This document shows positions 7,871 through 16,228 of a DNA stretch of 38,758 bases, piece after piece. The notes under the pieces were generated by a model. That model ran no database searches. It saw only the letters and a list, made by a program, of their open reading frames with translations, and was not told the DNA's origin. The DNA comes from Hydrogenophaga sp. (GTDB taxonomy: Bacteria; Pseudomonadota; Gammaproteobacteria; Burkholderiales; Burkholderiaceae_C). The stretch is taken from the NCBI GenBank assembly GCA_021154985.1, contig JAJNQE010000073.1, positions 1 through 38,758 on the forward strand, written 5' to 3'. Each line of letters starts with the position of its first letter. Positions within the stretch are counted from its first letter, which is position 1. The translations under genes and the position numbers were made by a program.

Positions 7871-8947
7871 TCACTTCAATCGATCGGATTTCTGGAACGA
7901 TTTCTGTCGCTTGAACATGCCCTTGCGATAGAACGGGAACAGCTGGAAGTAGGCGCGGATCTTGAGCCAGCGGCCATACAGGCCCATGGGCTCGAACAGC
8001 ACAAAGGCGATGAGCACCAGGCCATACACCGTGCCTTGCAGGCCGGCCGCCTGGCCAATGGCGGCGGGCAAAAAGTCCTTGCCCAGCGCAATGAGCTGCG
8101 GCATGACGATGAGGAAGATGGCGCCGAGGAACGCGCCGTGGATGGAGCCCAGCCCGCCGATCACCACCATGAGCAGCAGGTCGATGGACTGGATGATGCT
8201 GAACTGCTCGGGCGAGAGGAACTGGATCTTGTGCGCGTAGAGCGCGCCGCCAATGCCGGCCAGCGCGGCCGACAGCGCGAAGCTCATGGTCTTGTAGCGC
8301 GCCAGCTGGATGCCCATGCTTTGCGCCGAAATTTCCGAATCGCGGATGGCCACAAACGCGCGCCCGGTGGATGAGCGCATGAGGTTGGCAATGGCCAGCG
8401 TGGCCAGCACCGTGACCAGCAGGCACAAAAAGTAGAACTCGTTGGTGGACTCCAGTTCCCAGCCGAAGAGCGCTGGTGCATTGACCACCAGGCCCGAGTT
8501 GCCGCCGGTCACGTGTTCCCAGCGCGCCATGATTTCTTCAACGATGAAGCCGAAGGCCAGCGTGGCCATGCCGAGGTAGATGCCCTTCACCCGCAGCGCC
8601 GGCAAGCCCACCACCATGCCCACCGCGGCCGAGAGCAAACCGGCGCAGGCCAGCGCCAGCGGGAAGGGCAGGCCGGCGTTGACCATGATGGCCTGGGTGT
8701 ACGCGCCCACACCCAGAAAGGCGGCGTGGCCGAGCGAGAAGAGCCCGGTGAAGCCCGCCAGCAGCATCAGCCCGAGGCCGACGATGGAATAGATCAGCAC
8801 GAAGGTGAGCTGCGCCAGCCAGTACTCCTGGATCACCCAGGGGGCGGTCACGAGGAAGAGGCCGAGCAGGCTGTACCAGAAGGTCTGCCCGCCGTGTTTG
8901 GCGAGTTTGATGTCCTGGTTGTAGTCGGTCTTGAAAAGGAATCTCAT
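7871..8947 (-). CDS. livM: Branched-chain amino acid-type ABC transporter permease LivM
   Basis: A 358-residue inner-membrane permease with about nine to ten hydrophobic segments. It carries LMLLAGFTGLFSLGHAAFLG near the N-terminus, a typical LivM motif, and GGLGSIHGAFLGA in the C-terminal third, the cytoplasmic coupling loop. I chose the ATG at 8947, giving MRFLFKTDYNQD, one base after the livH stop. An in-frame ATG ten codons upstream lies inside livH and would add an unusual MAKNCARRSD extension. The C-terminus is basic. Confidence 0.92.
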   Translation of the reverse strand: MRFLFKTDYNQDIKLAKHGGQTFWYSLLGLFLVTAPWVIQEYWLAQLTFVLIYSIVGLGLMLLAGFTGLFSLGHAAFLGVGAYTQAIMVNAGLPFPLALACAGLLSAAVGMVVGLPALRVKGIYLGMATLAFGFIVEEIMARWEHVTGGNSGLVVNAPALFGWELESTNEFYFLCLLVTVLATLAIANLMRSSTGRAFVAIRDSEISAQSMGIQLARYKTMSFALSAALAGIGGALYAHKIQFLSPEQFSIIQSIDLLLMVVIGGLGSIHGAFLGAIFLIVMPQLIALGKDFLPAAIGQAAGLQGTVYGLVLIAFVLFEPMGLYGRWLKIRAYFQLFPFYRKGMFKRQKSFQKSDRLK

Positions 8948-8948
8948 G

Positions 8949-9824
8949 TCAGACCTTCTTGCGCAGTTTTTCGCCAAAGAGGCCGTTGGGCTTGAGCACC
9001 AGCATGATCAGCACCACGATGTAGGGCGCCACGTCCTTGAAGCCTTCGGGCAAGTAAAAGCCCGAGAACGCCTCGACGATGCCGATGATCAAGCCGCCCA
9101 CGATGGCGCCGGGCAGGCTGGTGAAGCCACCCACCACCGCGGCCGGAAAGGCCTTGAGACCGATGAAGCCCATGTTGGCGTGCACAAACGTGATGGGCGC
9201 GAGCAGCAGGCCCGCAATGGCCGCCACCGACGCGGCCAGACCCCACACCAGGCCGTTGAGCCGCTTCACCGGGATGCCCATGTAGTAAGCCGCGAGCTGG
9301 TTTTGAGACGAGGCCTGCATGGCAATGCCCAGCTTGCTGTAGCGGAACATGGCAAACAGCCCGAGGCACAGCAGGCCGGTCACGCCGATCACCACGATCT
9401 GCTCGGCCGACACCACCAGCCCGCCCATGCGCAGCACCTCGCCGGCGTAGGGCACGGGCAGGGTGTGGGTGTCCGTGCCGATGTTGGGAATCATGGTGAT
9501 GAGCCCGCGCAGCACATAGCCCACCCCGATGGTCAGCATGACGATGGAGAAAGCGGGTTGTCCGAGGATGGGACGCACCACCGCGCGTTCGAGCAACACC
9601 CCAAAGAGACCCATGGCCACGATGGCGGCGGGCACCGCGAGCCAGAAGGGGAAGCCGAGCATGGTCATGGCGGCCAGGCCTCCAAAGGCGCCCACCATCA
9701 TCAGGTCGCCCTGCGCAAAGCTCACGGTTTCGGTCGCCTTGTAGATCAGCACGAAACCCAGGGCGATGAGTCCGTAGATACAGCCCTGGGCCGCACCGCT
9801 GATGAGCAGTTGCAGCAGTTGCAC
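8949..9824 (-). CDS. livH: Branched-chain amino acid-type ABC transporter permease LivH
   Basis: A permease of about 291 residues with eight or so membrane helices. The N-terminus VQLLQLLISGAAQGCIYGLI is the standard LivH start, followed by ETVSFAQGDLMMVGAF and later FPAAVVGGFTSLPGAIVGG. The start is a GTG at 9822-9824 with AGGAG (9831-9835) six bases upstream. A longer reading from an ATG at 9875 adds a hydrophilic, proline-rich tail not seen in the family. It is first in the livHMGF-ligase-livK operon and divergent from the AtuA gene. Confidence 0.9.
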   Translation of the reverse strand: MQLLQLLISGAAQGCIYGLIALGFVLIYKATETVSFAQGDLMMVGAFGGLAAMTMLGFPFWLAVPAAIVAMGLFGVLLERAVVRPILGQPAFSIVMLTIGVGYVLRGLITMIPNIGTDTHTLPVPYAGEVLRMGGLVVSAEQIVVIGVTGLLCLGLFAMFRYSKLGIAMQASSQNQLAAYYMGIPVKRLNGLVWGLAASVAAIAGLLLAPITFVHANMGFIGLKAFPAAVVGGFTSLPGAIVGGLIIGIVEAFSGFYLPEGFKDVAPYIVVLIMLVLKPNGLFGEKLRKKV

Positions 9825-9907
9825 GCATGTCTCCTGTTGTTCTGGCGGCGCCGTTTCGGGGTGCTCGCTGCGCACGGTGTGGCAGGGTGAGTCCGCGATG
9901 TGAAAGA

Positions 9908-9913
9908 TTTATA
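9908..9913 (-). promoter_or_regulatory. Possible -10 box for the liv operon
   Basis: TATAAA on the minus strand is the only AT-rich hexamer in the 148-base divergent region between livH and the AtuA gene. It lies about 85 bases upstream of the livH GTG. No good -35 box is seen at standard spacing (GCGGCA), so an activator may be needed. Confidence 0.3.
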
Positions 9914-9972
9914 GCTGTCTTGCCCGGGACTGCCGCTAGGGGTTGTCCCCCATCCAGAGTCGCCGAGGCAAC

Positions 9973-11373
9973 ATGAAACTCGAATGCATGAAATCTGTCC
10001 GCATCGGCGCCGGTCTCGGCTTTTACGGCGACAACTGGGAACCTGTGGCGGCGAGCATCGAACGCGGTGGTGTGCAGTTCATCGCCAGCGACCACCTGGC
10101 CGAACTCACGCTCGCCATCCTGCAGAAAGACCGGCAACGCGACCCCGCGCTGGGCTATGCGCGGGACGTGGTGCCCATGCTGTTGAAACTGTGGCCGCTG
10201 ATGCGCGAGCGCGGCGTGCGCTTCGTGTGCAATGCGGGTGGGCTCAATCCGCGCGGTGCGGCGCAGGCGGTGCTGGCGGCGTTCAAGGCCAAGGGTTGGC
10301 AGGCGAAGGTGGCGGTGGTCACGGGCGACGATGTGTTGCCGCAATTGCAAAACGCGGACACCGGCTTTGACCACCTCTTCACCCAGGCGAGCGTGGCCGG
10401 TGTGCGCGAGCGGCTGGTGTTTGCCAACGCCTACCTGGGCGCCCAGCCCATCGTGCAGGCACTGGACGCAGGCGCCGACATCGTGATCACCGGGCGCGTG
10501 GCGGATGCAGCCCTGTTCCTCGGGCCGCTGGTGCACAGCCTGGGCTGGAAGCTCGGCGGCGCCACCAGCGAACAAGACCTCAACCGCCTCGCCCAGGGCC
10601 TCACCGTGGGGCATCTGCTGGAGTGTTCGGGCCAGGGCAGCGGTGGCAACTTCGGCAGCCAGGGCGCGTGGCAGGCCATTCCCGATCTGGCCCACATCGG
10701 CTACCCCATCGCCGAGGTTCATGAGGACGGCACCGCATTCATCACCAAGGCGCCCGGCACCGGCGGGCGCGTCAACTTCGACACCGTGCGCCAGCAGTTG
10801 CTTTACGAAGTGCACAACCCGCACGCCTATTTTTCGCCCGATGTGGTGCTGGACATGGGCGGCATCCAACTGCTCGACGAGGGGGATGACCGTGTGCGCC
10901 TCACGGGTGCACGCGGCACGGTGCCCACCGACACGCTCAAGGTGGTGGCGGGTTTTCGCGACGGCTACAAGGCCGAGGTGACCTGGGGCTTTTCGTGGCC
11001 CGACGCCTGGGACAAGGCGCAGGCTGCGCAGGCCACCATCCGCACGCTGTTGAAAGACAAACGCATTCCGCATGACGAGCTGTATGTGGAATACCCCGGT
11101 CTCAACTCGGCCCATGGCGCACTGGCGCCGATGCCCAAAGCCGACGCGCTGAACCAGAGCAACGAGATCTGGACGCGCCTGGTGCTGCGCACGCAAGACA
11201 AGGCCGCGGCCGATGGCTTCGGCCGCCTGTTTCCCTGGATCGGCCTGAGCGGCCCGGCCTACACCTGCGGGTTCACGGGACTGCACAACACGAGTGAGCT
11301 GCTCGGCATCTGGCCCACGCTGATTCCGCGCGCGGGGGTGGAGGCGGGCGTTGGCATGGAGCTGCTGTCATGA
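9973..11373 (+). CDS. Acyclic terpene utilisation AtuA family protein (DUF1446)
   Basis: A 466-residue DUF1446/AtuA protein. It shows RIGAGLGFYGDNWEP at the start, FIASDHLAELTLAIL, a GGLNPRG motif, GADIVITGRVADAALFLGPL and ECSGQGSGGNF; these glycine-rich blocks are conserved in the family. AtuA was named from the citronellol/geraniol (atu) catabolic cluster of Pseudomonas, but its biochemical role is not established. I chose the ATG at 9973 with GAGG just upstream; an in-frame TTG at 9943 is weaker. It overlaps the next gene by four bases (ATGA), as when the two halves of longer AtuA proteins are split. Confidence 0.85.
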   Translation: MKLECMKSVRIGAGLGFYGDNWEPVAASIERGGVQFIASDHLAELTLAILQKDRQRDPALGYARDVVPMLLKLWPLMRERGVRFVCNAGGLNPRGAAQAVLAAFKAKGWQAKVAVVTGDDVLPQLQNADTGFDHLFTQASVAGVRERLVFANAYLGAQPIVQALDAGADIVITGRVADAALFLGPLVHSLGWKLGGATSEQDLNRLAQGLTVGHLLECSGQGSGGNFGSQGAWQAIPDLAHIGYPIAEVHEDGTAFITKAPGTGGRVNFDTVRQQLLYEVHNPHAYFSPDVVLDMGGIQLLDEGDDRVRLTGARGTVPTDTLKVVAGFRDGYKAEVTWGFSWPDAWDKAQAAQATIRTLLKDKRIPHDELYVEYPGLNSAHGALAPMPKADALNQSNEIWTRLVLRTQDKAAADGFGRLFPWIGLSGPAYTCGFTGLHNTSELLGIWPTLIPRAGVEAGVGMELLS

Positions 11374-11780
11374 CGAAGATCGCGATACCGCTCGTGCGCA
11401 TCGCCCACGCCCGCAGCGGCGACAAGGCCGACTGGGTGGATTTCGGCCTGTTCGCCTGGAACGCGGCCGGCTACCGGCTGCTGGAACGCGAAGTCACGGC
11501 CGCGCGCGTGCAGGCCCACTTTGCGCCCTGGCTGCCCGGCGAGGTGGATGCCTGGCCGCTGCCCAACATCCTGGCGCTCAAGTTCGTGTTGCGCGGTGCG
11601 CTCCAAGGAGGTGGCGCGCGCAACCTGCGGCTGGACAACCTGGGCAAGGCCATGGCGGGCGCGTTGTTGCGCATGGAGATCGAGGTGGACCAGACCGAGC
11701 TGGAAGAGGCTTTGAACACGCCGCCCGTGGGTTGGTGGGGCATTGCCCCCTGTCCCGCTGGCGGGAGAGGGTTGGGGTGA
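11370..11780 (+). CDS. AtuA-related small protein
   Basis: A 136-residue protein that begins TKIAIPLVRIAHARSGDKAD, a start shared with the AtuA-related partner family, and continues with ALKFVLRGALQGGG and NLRLDNLGKAMAGALLRMEI. In many genomes this segment is the C-terminal part of, or the gene next to, DUF1446 proteins, so it probably forms a complex with the upstream AtuA protein. The final residues (CPAGGRGLG) are encoded by a palindromic repeat, so the ancestral C-terminus probably ended near WWGIAP. Function is not known beyond this association. Confidence 0.8.
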   Translation: MTKIAIPLVRIAHARSGDKADWVDFGLFAWNAAGYRLLEREVTAARVQAHFAPWLPGEVDAWPLPNILALKFVLRGALQGGGARNLRLDNLGKAMAGALLRMEIEVDQTELEEALNTPPVGWWGIAPCPAGGRGLG

Positions 11781-11783
11781 GGG
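11746..11783 (+). repeat. REP-like palindromic repeat
   Basis: TCCCGC-TG-GCGGGA (11753-11766) is flanked by C-rich and G-rich arms and followed by GAGGGTTGGGGTGAGGG. This type is dispersed in many proteobacterial genomes, as I recall. It supplies the end and stop codon of the AtuA-related gene, and its last GAGGG (11779-11783) lies seven bases before the ATG of the crotonase gene, where it can act as a ribosome-binding site. Confidence 0.65.
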
Positions 11784-11790
11784 CAGCTCG

Positions 11791-12588
11791 ATGAACAAAG
11801 ATCCGGTCACCACCGAGAAGCTCGACGACATCTGGATCGTCACCCTTGACCGCCCGGAGGTGCGCAACGCGGTGGACAGTGCCACCGCGCGCGCCCTTCA
11901 TGCCGCCTTCCTCGCCTTCGAAGACGACGCCAGCGCCAAGGTGGCGGTCTTTCACGGCGCCCATGGCCATTTCTGCGCGGGGTGGGATTTGCAGTTCGGC
12001 GCAAAACTGGCGGCGGAGGGTGACAGCGGTGGCCTCGATCTTGACTTCGAGGCGGACGACCTTCGCGCCCTCGGTCCTATGGGCCCGTCGCGCCTTCGGC
12101 TGTCCAAACCGGTGATTGCCGCGGTGAGCGGCGCGGCCGTGGCCGGCGGCATGGAGCTCGCGCTCTGGTGCGACCTGCGGGTGATGGAAGAAGACGCGTA
12201 CTTCGGTGTGTACTGCCGCCGCTTCGGCGTGCCCCTCATCGACGGCGGCACGGTGCGGCTGCCGCGCCTGATCGGCATGGGCCACGCCATGGACCTGATC
12301 CTCACCGGCCGCAAGGTCGAAGCCACCGAGGCGCTGCAGATGGGGCTGGCCAACCGCGTGGTGCCCATGGGTCAAGCGCGAGCGGCCGCCGTTGCCCTGG
12401 CGCAGCAACTCGCGGCCTTTCCGCAGGCCACGATGCTGGCCGACCGCGAGAGCGCCTACGCCCAGTGGGACTTGCCGCTGGGCCAGGCCTTGCAGCAAGA
12501 GTGGCAGCGCGGCAAGGCGCGCATCTCCGATGCGCTGGACGGCGCCACGCGGTTTGCCGCAGGGCAGGGACGCCATGGACAGTTCTGA
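11791..12588 (+). CDS. Crotonase/enoyl-CoA hydratase family protein
   Basis: A 265-residue crotonase-fold protein that would act on an acyl-CoA thioester. The two oxyanion-hole segments are visible as HGHFCAGWDLQFGA (about residues 55-68) and SGAAVAGGMELALWCD. The segment RFGVPLIDGGTVRLPRLIG lacks the glutamate of classical hydratases, as in a recognised crotonase subgroup, so the reaction may not be standard hydration. I chose the ATG at 11791; upstream in-frame codons belong to the palindromic repeat. It lies in line with the AtuA genes and overlaps the next gene by 14 bases. Confidence 0.85.
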   Translation: MNKDPVTTEKLDDIWIVTLDRPEVRNAVDSATARALHAAFLAFEDDASAKVAVFHGAHGHFCAGWDLQFGAKLAAEGDSGGLDLDFEADDLRALGPMGPSRLRLSKPVIAAVSGAAVAGGMELALWCDLRVMEEDAYFGVYCRRFGVPLIDGGTVRLPRLIGMGHAMDLILTGRKVEATEALQMGLANRVVPMGQARAAAVALAQQLAAFPQATMLADRESAYAQWDLPLGQALQQEWQRGKARISDALDGATRFAAGQGRHGQF

Positions 12589-13006
12589 CCTCAACGCGGC
12601 TTCGGTGCGCACCGCCACCGAGGCGTGGATCGACGCGTTCAACCGCGGCGACACCACCGCCATCTGCGCGCTCTACGACGCGCAGGCGGTTCTCTGGGGC
12701 ACGACCGCGGCCGAACTCATCACCACGCCACCGGGCATCGCCGCGTATTTCGACGCTGTGTTTGCGCTGCGGCCGGTGCCCCGCATGGCGCTGCTGGAGG
12801 TGTTGCCCCGCGTGTTCGGCGAAGTGGCGGTGAGCACCGGCCGCTACACGCTGGCGCTGTCACCACCGCCACAAGCACGCGAGGTGCCGGCGCGGTTCAG
12901 CTTCACCTGGCGCCGCACCGCAGGCGCATGGCGCATCGTCGACCACCATTCCTCGGCCATGCCCGCGCCGTTGAATGCACTGGCCGTGCTGGCTGCAGCG
13001 TCTTGA
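12575..13006 (+). CDS. SnoaL/DUF4440-like (NTF2-fold) protein
   Basis: A 143-residue protein of the SgcJ/EcaC or DUF4440-type NTF2-like group. Visible features are the N-terminal helix AWIDAFNRGDTTAICALYD, then AVLWGT and the C-terminal FSFTWRRTAGAWRIVDHHSSAMP, where beta strands end with the WRIVDHHSS motif. Such folds form small dimeric binding or catalytic proteins; the substrate is unknown. AGGGA sits four bases before the ATG at 12575, and the start lies within the end of the crotonase gene, so the two are probably translationally coupled. Confidence 0.8.
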   Translation: MDSSDLNAASVRTATEAWIDAFNRGDTTAICALYDAQAVLWGTTAAELITTPPGIAAYFDAVFALRPVPRMALLEVLPRVFGEVAVSTGRYTLALSPPPQAREVPARFSFTWRRTAGAWRIVDHHSSAMPAPLNALAVLAAAS

Positions 13007-13027
13007 TCGGTTTCCTATGATGGGGAC

Positions 13028-13768
13028 ATGACACCCACCGATTTTTCTGCCCCGGCCGACGTGCTGGTGCTGCAACACCTGGTTGAAGACGGCCCGGGGT
13101 TCCTGGGCGAGTGGCTCGATGCCCAGGGCATCACCTGGCATGTGCGTTGCACTGAGGCCGGCGAAAGCTACCCGGCTTCGGTGCGCGGCTACCGGGGCCT
13201 GGCGGTGCTGGGCGGCGCCTGGAGCGCCAACGACGACCGCCCCACGCTGCGCCAGGCCGAGACCTTGATTCTGGAAGCCGATGCGCTCGGCATCCCCGTC
13301 ATCGGCCATTGCCTGGGTGGCCAGCTCATGGCGCGCGCGTTCGGTGGCCGGGTCGAGCGGCTGCCGCAGCCGGAGGTGGGTTGGCTGTCCATCCACCGCA
13401 AGGACAGCGCGGCCGCGCGCGAATGGCTGGGCGACTCGCTGCAGCCCACGGTCTACCAATGGCATCAGGACAGTTTTGTGGTGCTCCCGCCGGGCGCCGA
13501 GCTGCTGGCCTCCAGCGCTGTGTGCCCGCACCAGGCGTTCGCGCTGCGCCAGCACCTGGCCATGCAGTTCCACATCGAGATCACGCCGGACAAGATTGGG
13601 GACTGGCTGGAACAGCCCGGCGAGGCCTACCCGGTGAACGTGCTGCTGCACCGCGACAGCGTGCAGGACCCGGCCTCCATGAACGCGGCGACGCTGCGAC
13701 ACCAGTCGGACAGCAAAGCCATGGCCGACCGCATTTACCGGGTGTGGCGCTCGCGCTGGCCAGGGTGA
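13028..13768 (+). CDS. Type 1 glutamine amidotransferase (GMP synthase-like)
   Basis: A 246-residue class I glutamine amidotransferase-fold protein. The nucleophile elbow is IGHCLGGQ with Cys95, and the other triad members are His182 and Glu184 in QFHIEI. It starts VLVLQHLVEDGPGFLGEWL, typical of stand-alone amidotransferase-like proteins related to the GuaA N-terminal domain or to gamma-glutamyl hydrolases. It would transfer or release ammonia from glutamine, or cleave a gamma-glutamyl bond; the acceptor is unknown. It lies 21 bases after the previous gene and ends convergent with the thioesterase. Confidence 0.85.
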   Translation: MTPTDFSAPADVLVLQHLVEDGPGFLGEWLDAQGITWHVRCTEAGESYPASVRGYRGLAVLGGAWSANDDRPTLRQAETLILEADALGIPVIGHCLGGQLMARAFGGRVERLPQPEVGWLSIHRKDSAAAREWLGDSLQPTVYQWHQDSFVVLPPGAELLASSAVCPHQAFALRQHLAMQFHIEITPDKIGDWLEQPGEAYPVNVLLHRDSVQDPASMNAATLRHQSDSKAMADRIYRVWRSRWPG

Positions 13769-13775
13769 GCGGGCC

Positions 13776-14216
13776 TTAGCCGGTCACGCCCGGCAGGTCC
13801 AGGCCCTCTTTCGGAATGGGCCGCGGCCGGCCCTCCATGTCGATCGCCACGTAGGTCAGGCTGGCTTCCGTCACCTTCACGTACTGGCCCTGGGCCGAAA
13901 AACGCTCGGCGAACACCTCCACCTGCACCGTGATGGAGGTGTTGCCCACCCGGGTGACGTGCGCGAAGAAGCTCAGGATGTCGCCCACGCGCACCGGCTG
14001 CTTGAAGATGAACTGGTTCACCGCCACCGTGGCCATGCGCCCGCGCACGTAGCGCGCCGGCAGCACGGCGCCGGCCAGGTCGACCTGCGCCATGACCCAG
14101 CCGCCAAAAATGTCGCCGTTGGCGTTGCAGTCCGCCGGCATGGGAATGACCTTCAGGACCAGTTCCCTGTCGCGGGGCAGGGTGGTTTCCGGGTTCGGGC
14201 TTGTTTTGTCGGTCAT
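13776..14216 (-). CDS. Acyl-CoA thioesterase, YciA-like hotdog protein
   Basis: A 146-residue hotdog-fold thioesterase hydrolysing acyl-CoA to free acid and CoA. The catalytic region NANGDIFGGWVMAQVDLAG (about residues 31-49) matches YciA/BACH proteins, with Asp and adjacent residues of the active site. KQPVRVGDILSFFAHVTRVGNTS follows. I chose the ATG at 14216; longer in-frame readings extend over the neighbouring exporter's promoter and add an unrelated tail. It is divergent from the exporter with only 34 bases between starts. Confidence 0.88.
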   Translation of the reverse strand: MTDKTSPNPETTLPRDRELVLKVIPMPADCNANGDIFGGWVMAQVDLAGAVLPARYVRGRMATVAVNQFIFKQPVRVGDILSFFAHVTRVGNTSITVQVEVFAERFSAQGQYVKVTEASLTYVAIDMEGRPRPIPKEGLDLPGVTG

Positions 14217-14250
14217 GGTCACAATCTCCAGTTGCCCACGATTCTCACGC

Positions 14251-16206
14251 ATGCGCCCAGACAACCCCTCCCAAGCCGCCGTCGCCCTGCCCGCCAGCCC
14301 TGGTGCGCCGGCCAACAAGCCCCAACGTTCCGACTGGGCCACGCTCAAGCGCCTGTTGCCCTACCTCTGGCAATACAAGGTCCGGGTGGTGCTGGCGCTG
14401 GCTTTCATGGTCGCGGCCAAGATGGCCAACGTGAGCGTGCCGCTGCTGCTGAAACAGCTGGTGGACGCCATGAGCATCAAGCCCGGCAGCGTGGAGGCCC
14501 TGCTGGTCGTGCCGCTGGGCCTGTTGCTGGCCTATGGCGGCCTGCGCCTGTGCACCAGCCTGTTCACCGAGCTGCGCGAGCTGGTGTTCGCCAAGGCCAC
14601 CGAGGGCGCCACACGCAGCATCGCGCTGCAGGTGTTCGGGCACTTGCACGCGCTGAGCCTGCGCTTCCATCTGGAGCGCCAGACCGGCGGCATGACGCGC
14701 GACATCGAGCGCGGGACGCGCGGCGTGCAGTCGCTCATCTCGTACTCGCTCTACAGCATCATCCCCACGCTGATCGAGGTGGCCATGGTGCTCACGTTGC
14801 TGGGCACCCAGTTCGACATGGGCTATGTGTGGATCACGCTGGTGGCGCTGGTGCTCTACATCACCTTCACCGTGGTGGTGACCGAGTGGCGCACCAAGTT
14901 CCGCCGCGAGATGAACGAGCTGGAGTCCACCAGCCAGACGCGCGCCATCGACTCGTTGCTGAACTACGAGACGGTGAAGTACTTCAACAATGAAGCGTTT
15001 GAAGGTCGCCGCTACGACGAAGCGCTGGAGAAGCTGCGCAAGGCGCGCATCAAGAGCCAGACCACGCTGTCCATGCTCAACGCCGGGCAGCAGCTGGTGA
15101 TTGCGGTGGCGCTGGTGCTCATGCTTTACCGCGCCACCCAGGGGGTGGTGAGTGGCGAGATGACGCTGGGCGATCTGGTGATGGTCAACGCCTTCATGAT
15201 CCAGCTCTACATTCCGCTGGGTTTTCTGGGTGTGCTCTACCGCGAGATCAAGCAGAGCCTGACCGACCTGGACAAGATGTTCGTGCTGCTGGAGAAAGAA
15301 CGCGAGATCGCGGATGCGCCCGATGCACCGCCGCTGGCCCTGGAAGGCCCGCCGGCGGTGAAGTTCGAGAACGTGCGCTTCTCCTACGAGCCCGCGCGCG
15401 AGATCCTCCACGGCATCAGCTTCGAGATTCCGCCGGGCAAAACGGTGGCGGTGGTGGGGCCGTCGGGGTCGGGCAAGAGCACGTTGGCGCGTCTGCTCTA
15501 CCGGTTTTACGACGTCACGAACAGTGAGCCCACACGCTCCCCCGCTGCGCGAGGTACGCTGCCCCCCGAGGGGGCTGAAGTCGGCTTGGGACGGCCCAGC
15601 GCCGACTTCGGCCCCAACGGCACCGAGGCAGGCCCGCACGGTTTCGGCCGCATCACCATCAACGAACAAGACATCAAGACCGTCACCCAGTCCAGCGTGC
15701 GCCAGGCCATCGGCATCGTGCCGCAGGACACGGTGCTGTTCAACGACACCATCGAATACAACATCCTCTACGGTCGCCCCGATGCCGGGCACGAGGCGGC
15801 GGTGGCGGCTGCGCAAGCCGCGCACATCCACAGCTTCATCGAGAAGCTGCCGTTGGGTTACCGCACCATGGTGGGCGAGCGGGGGCTCAAACTCTCGGGT
15901 GGGGAGAAGCAGCGCGTGGCCATCGCCCGCACCCTGCTCAAGAACCCCCCCATCGTGATCTTTGACGAGGCGACCTCAGCGCTGGACTCGGCCAATGAGC
16001 GTGCCATCCAGGCCGAGCTGAAGTCGGCCGCGCGCAACAAGACCACGCTGGTGATTGCACACCGGTTGTCGACCGTGGTGGACGCTCACGAGATCCTGGT
16101 GTTGGTGAACGGCGAGATCGTGGAGCGCGGGACCCACGCCGACCTGGTGTCGCGCGGAGGGGTCTATGCAGGGATGTGGGCGTTGCAGCAGAGCGCGGCC
16201 GATTGA
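14251..16206 (+). CDS. ABC exporter, Atm1/HMT1-like (transmembrane + ATPase) with repeat-encoded insert
   Basis: A 651-residue half-transporter: about six membrane helices (roughly residues 40-320) then an ABC ATPase domain. It resembles mitochondrial Atm1/ABCB7-type exporters, known to export glutathione-linked compounds, and SQTRAIDSLLNYETVKYFNNE is a typical Atm1 block. Walker A is GPSGSGKS (403-410), the signature LSGGEKQRVAIARTLL, Walker B IVIFDEATSALD, and the H-loop IAHRLST. Residues 425-465 are a 41-residue insert rich in Gly/Pro/Ser between Walker A and the Q-loop (GIVPQD), absent from the family and encoded by a palindromic repeat. The ATG at 14251 is used. It may still work if the insert loops out on the surface. 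Confidence 0.85.
   Translation: MRPDNPSQAAVALPASPGAPANKPQRSDWATLKRLLPYLWQYKVRVVLALAFMVAAKMANVSVPLLLKQLVDAMSIKPGSVEALLVVPLGLLLAYGGLRLCTSLFTELRELVFAKATEGATRSIALQVFGHLHALSLRFHLERQTGGMTRDIERGTRGVQSLISYSLYSIIPTLIEVAMVLTLLGTQFDMGYVWITLVALVLYITFTVVVTEWRTKFRREMNELESTSQTRAIDSLLNYETVKYFNNEAFEGRRYDEALEKLRKARIKSQTTLSMLNAGQQLVIAVALVLMLYRATQGVVSGEMTLGDLVMVNAFMIQLYIPLGFLGVLYREIKQSLTDLDKMFVLLEKEREIADAPDAPPLALEGPPAVKFENVRFSYEPAREILHGISFEIPPGKTVAVVGPSGSGKSTLARLLYRFYDVTNSEPTRSPAARGTLPPEGAEVGLGRPSADFGPNGTEAGPHGFGRITINEQDIKTVTQSSVRQAIGIVPQDTVLFNDTIEYNILYGRPDAGHEAAVAAAQAAHIHSFIEKLPLGYRTMVGERGLKLSGGEKQRVAIARTLLKNPPIVIFDEATSALDSANERAIQAELKSAARNKTTLVIAHRLSTVVDAHEILVLVNGEIVERGTHADLVSRGGVYAGMWALQQSAAD
15523..15645 (+). 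repeat. Palindromic repeat inserted in frame in the exporter gene
   Basis: The 123 bases encoding residues 425-465 of the exporter contain two inverted repeats: CCCCC-GA-GGGGG (15563-15574) and GAAGTCGGC/GCCGACTTC (15577-15585 and 15601-15609). The stretch CGCTGCGCGAGGTACGCTGC with the following CCCCCCGAGGGGGC is a composition I associate with intergenic repeats of Comamonadaceae. It is 41 codons long, with no stop, so the reading frame is kept. Boundaries are defined by where family similarity stops (RFYDVTN) and resumes (GRITI), so they are accurate to a few codons. Confidence 0.65.
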
Positions 16207-16228
16207 ACCGCCTCGCCGCCTCGCCGCA

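Noticed and set aside
8944..11286. A 780-codon minus-strand open frame overlapping livH and the AtuA gene
   Set aside because: It crosses the divergent promoter region and is a shadow frame of two real genes; the product resembles no known family.
14245..15831. A 528-codon minus-strand frame inside the ABC exporter
   Set aside because: Antisense shadow with His/Gln/Arg-rich composition and no motif.
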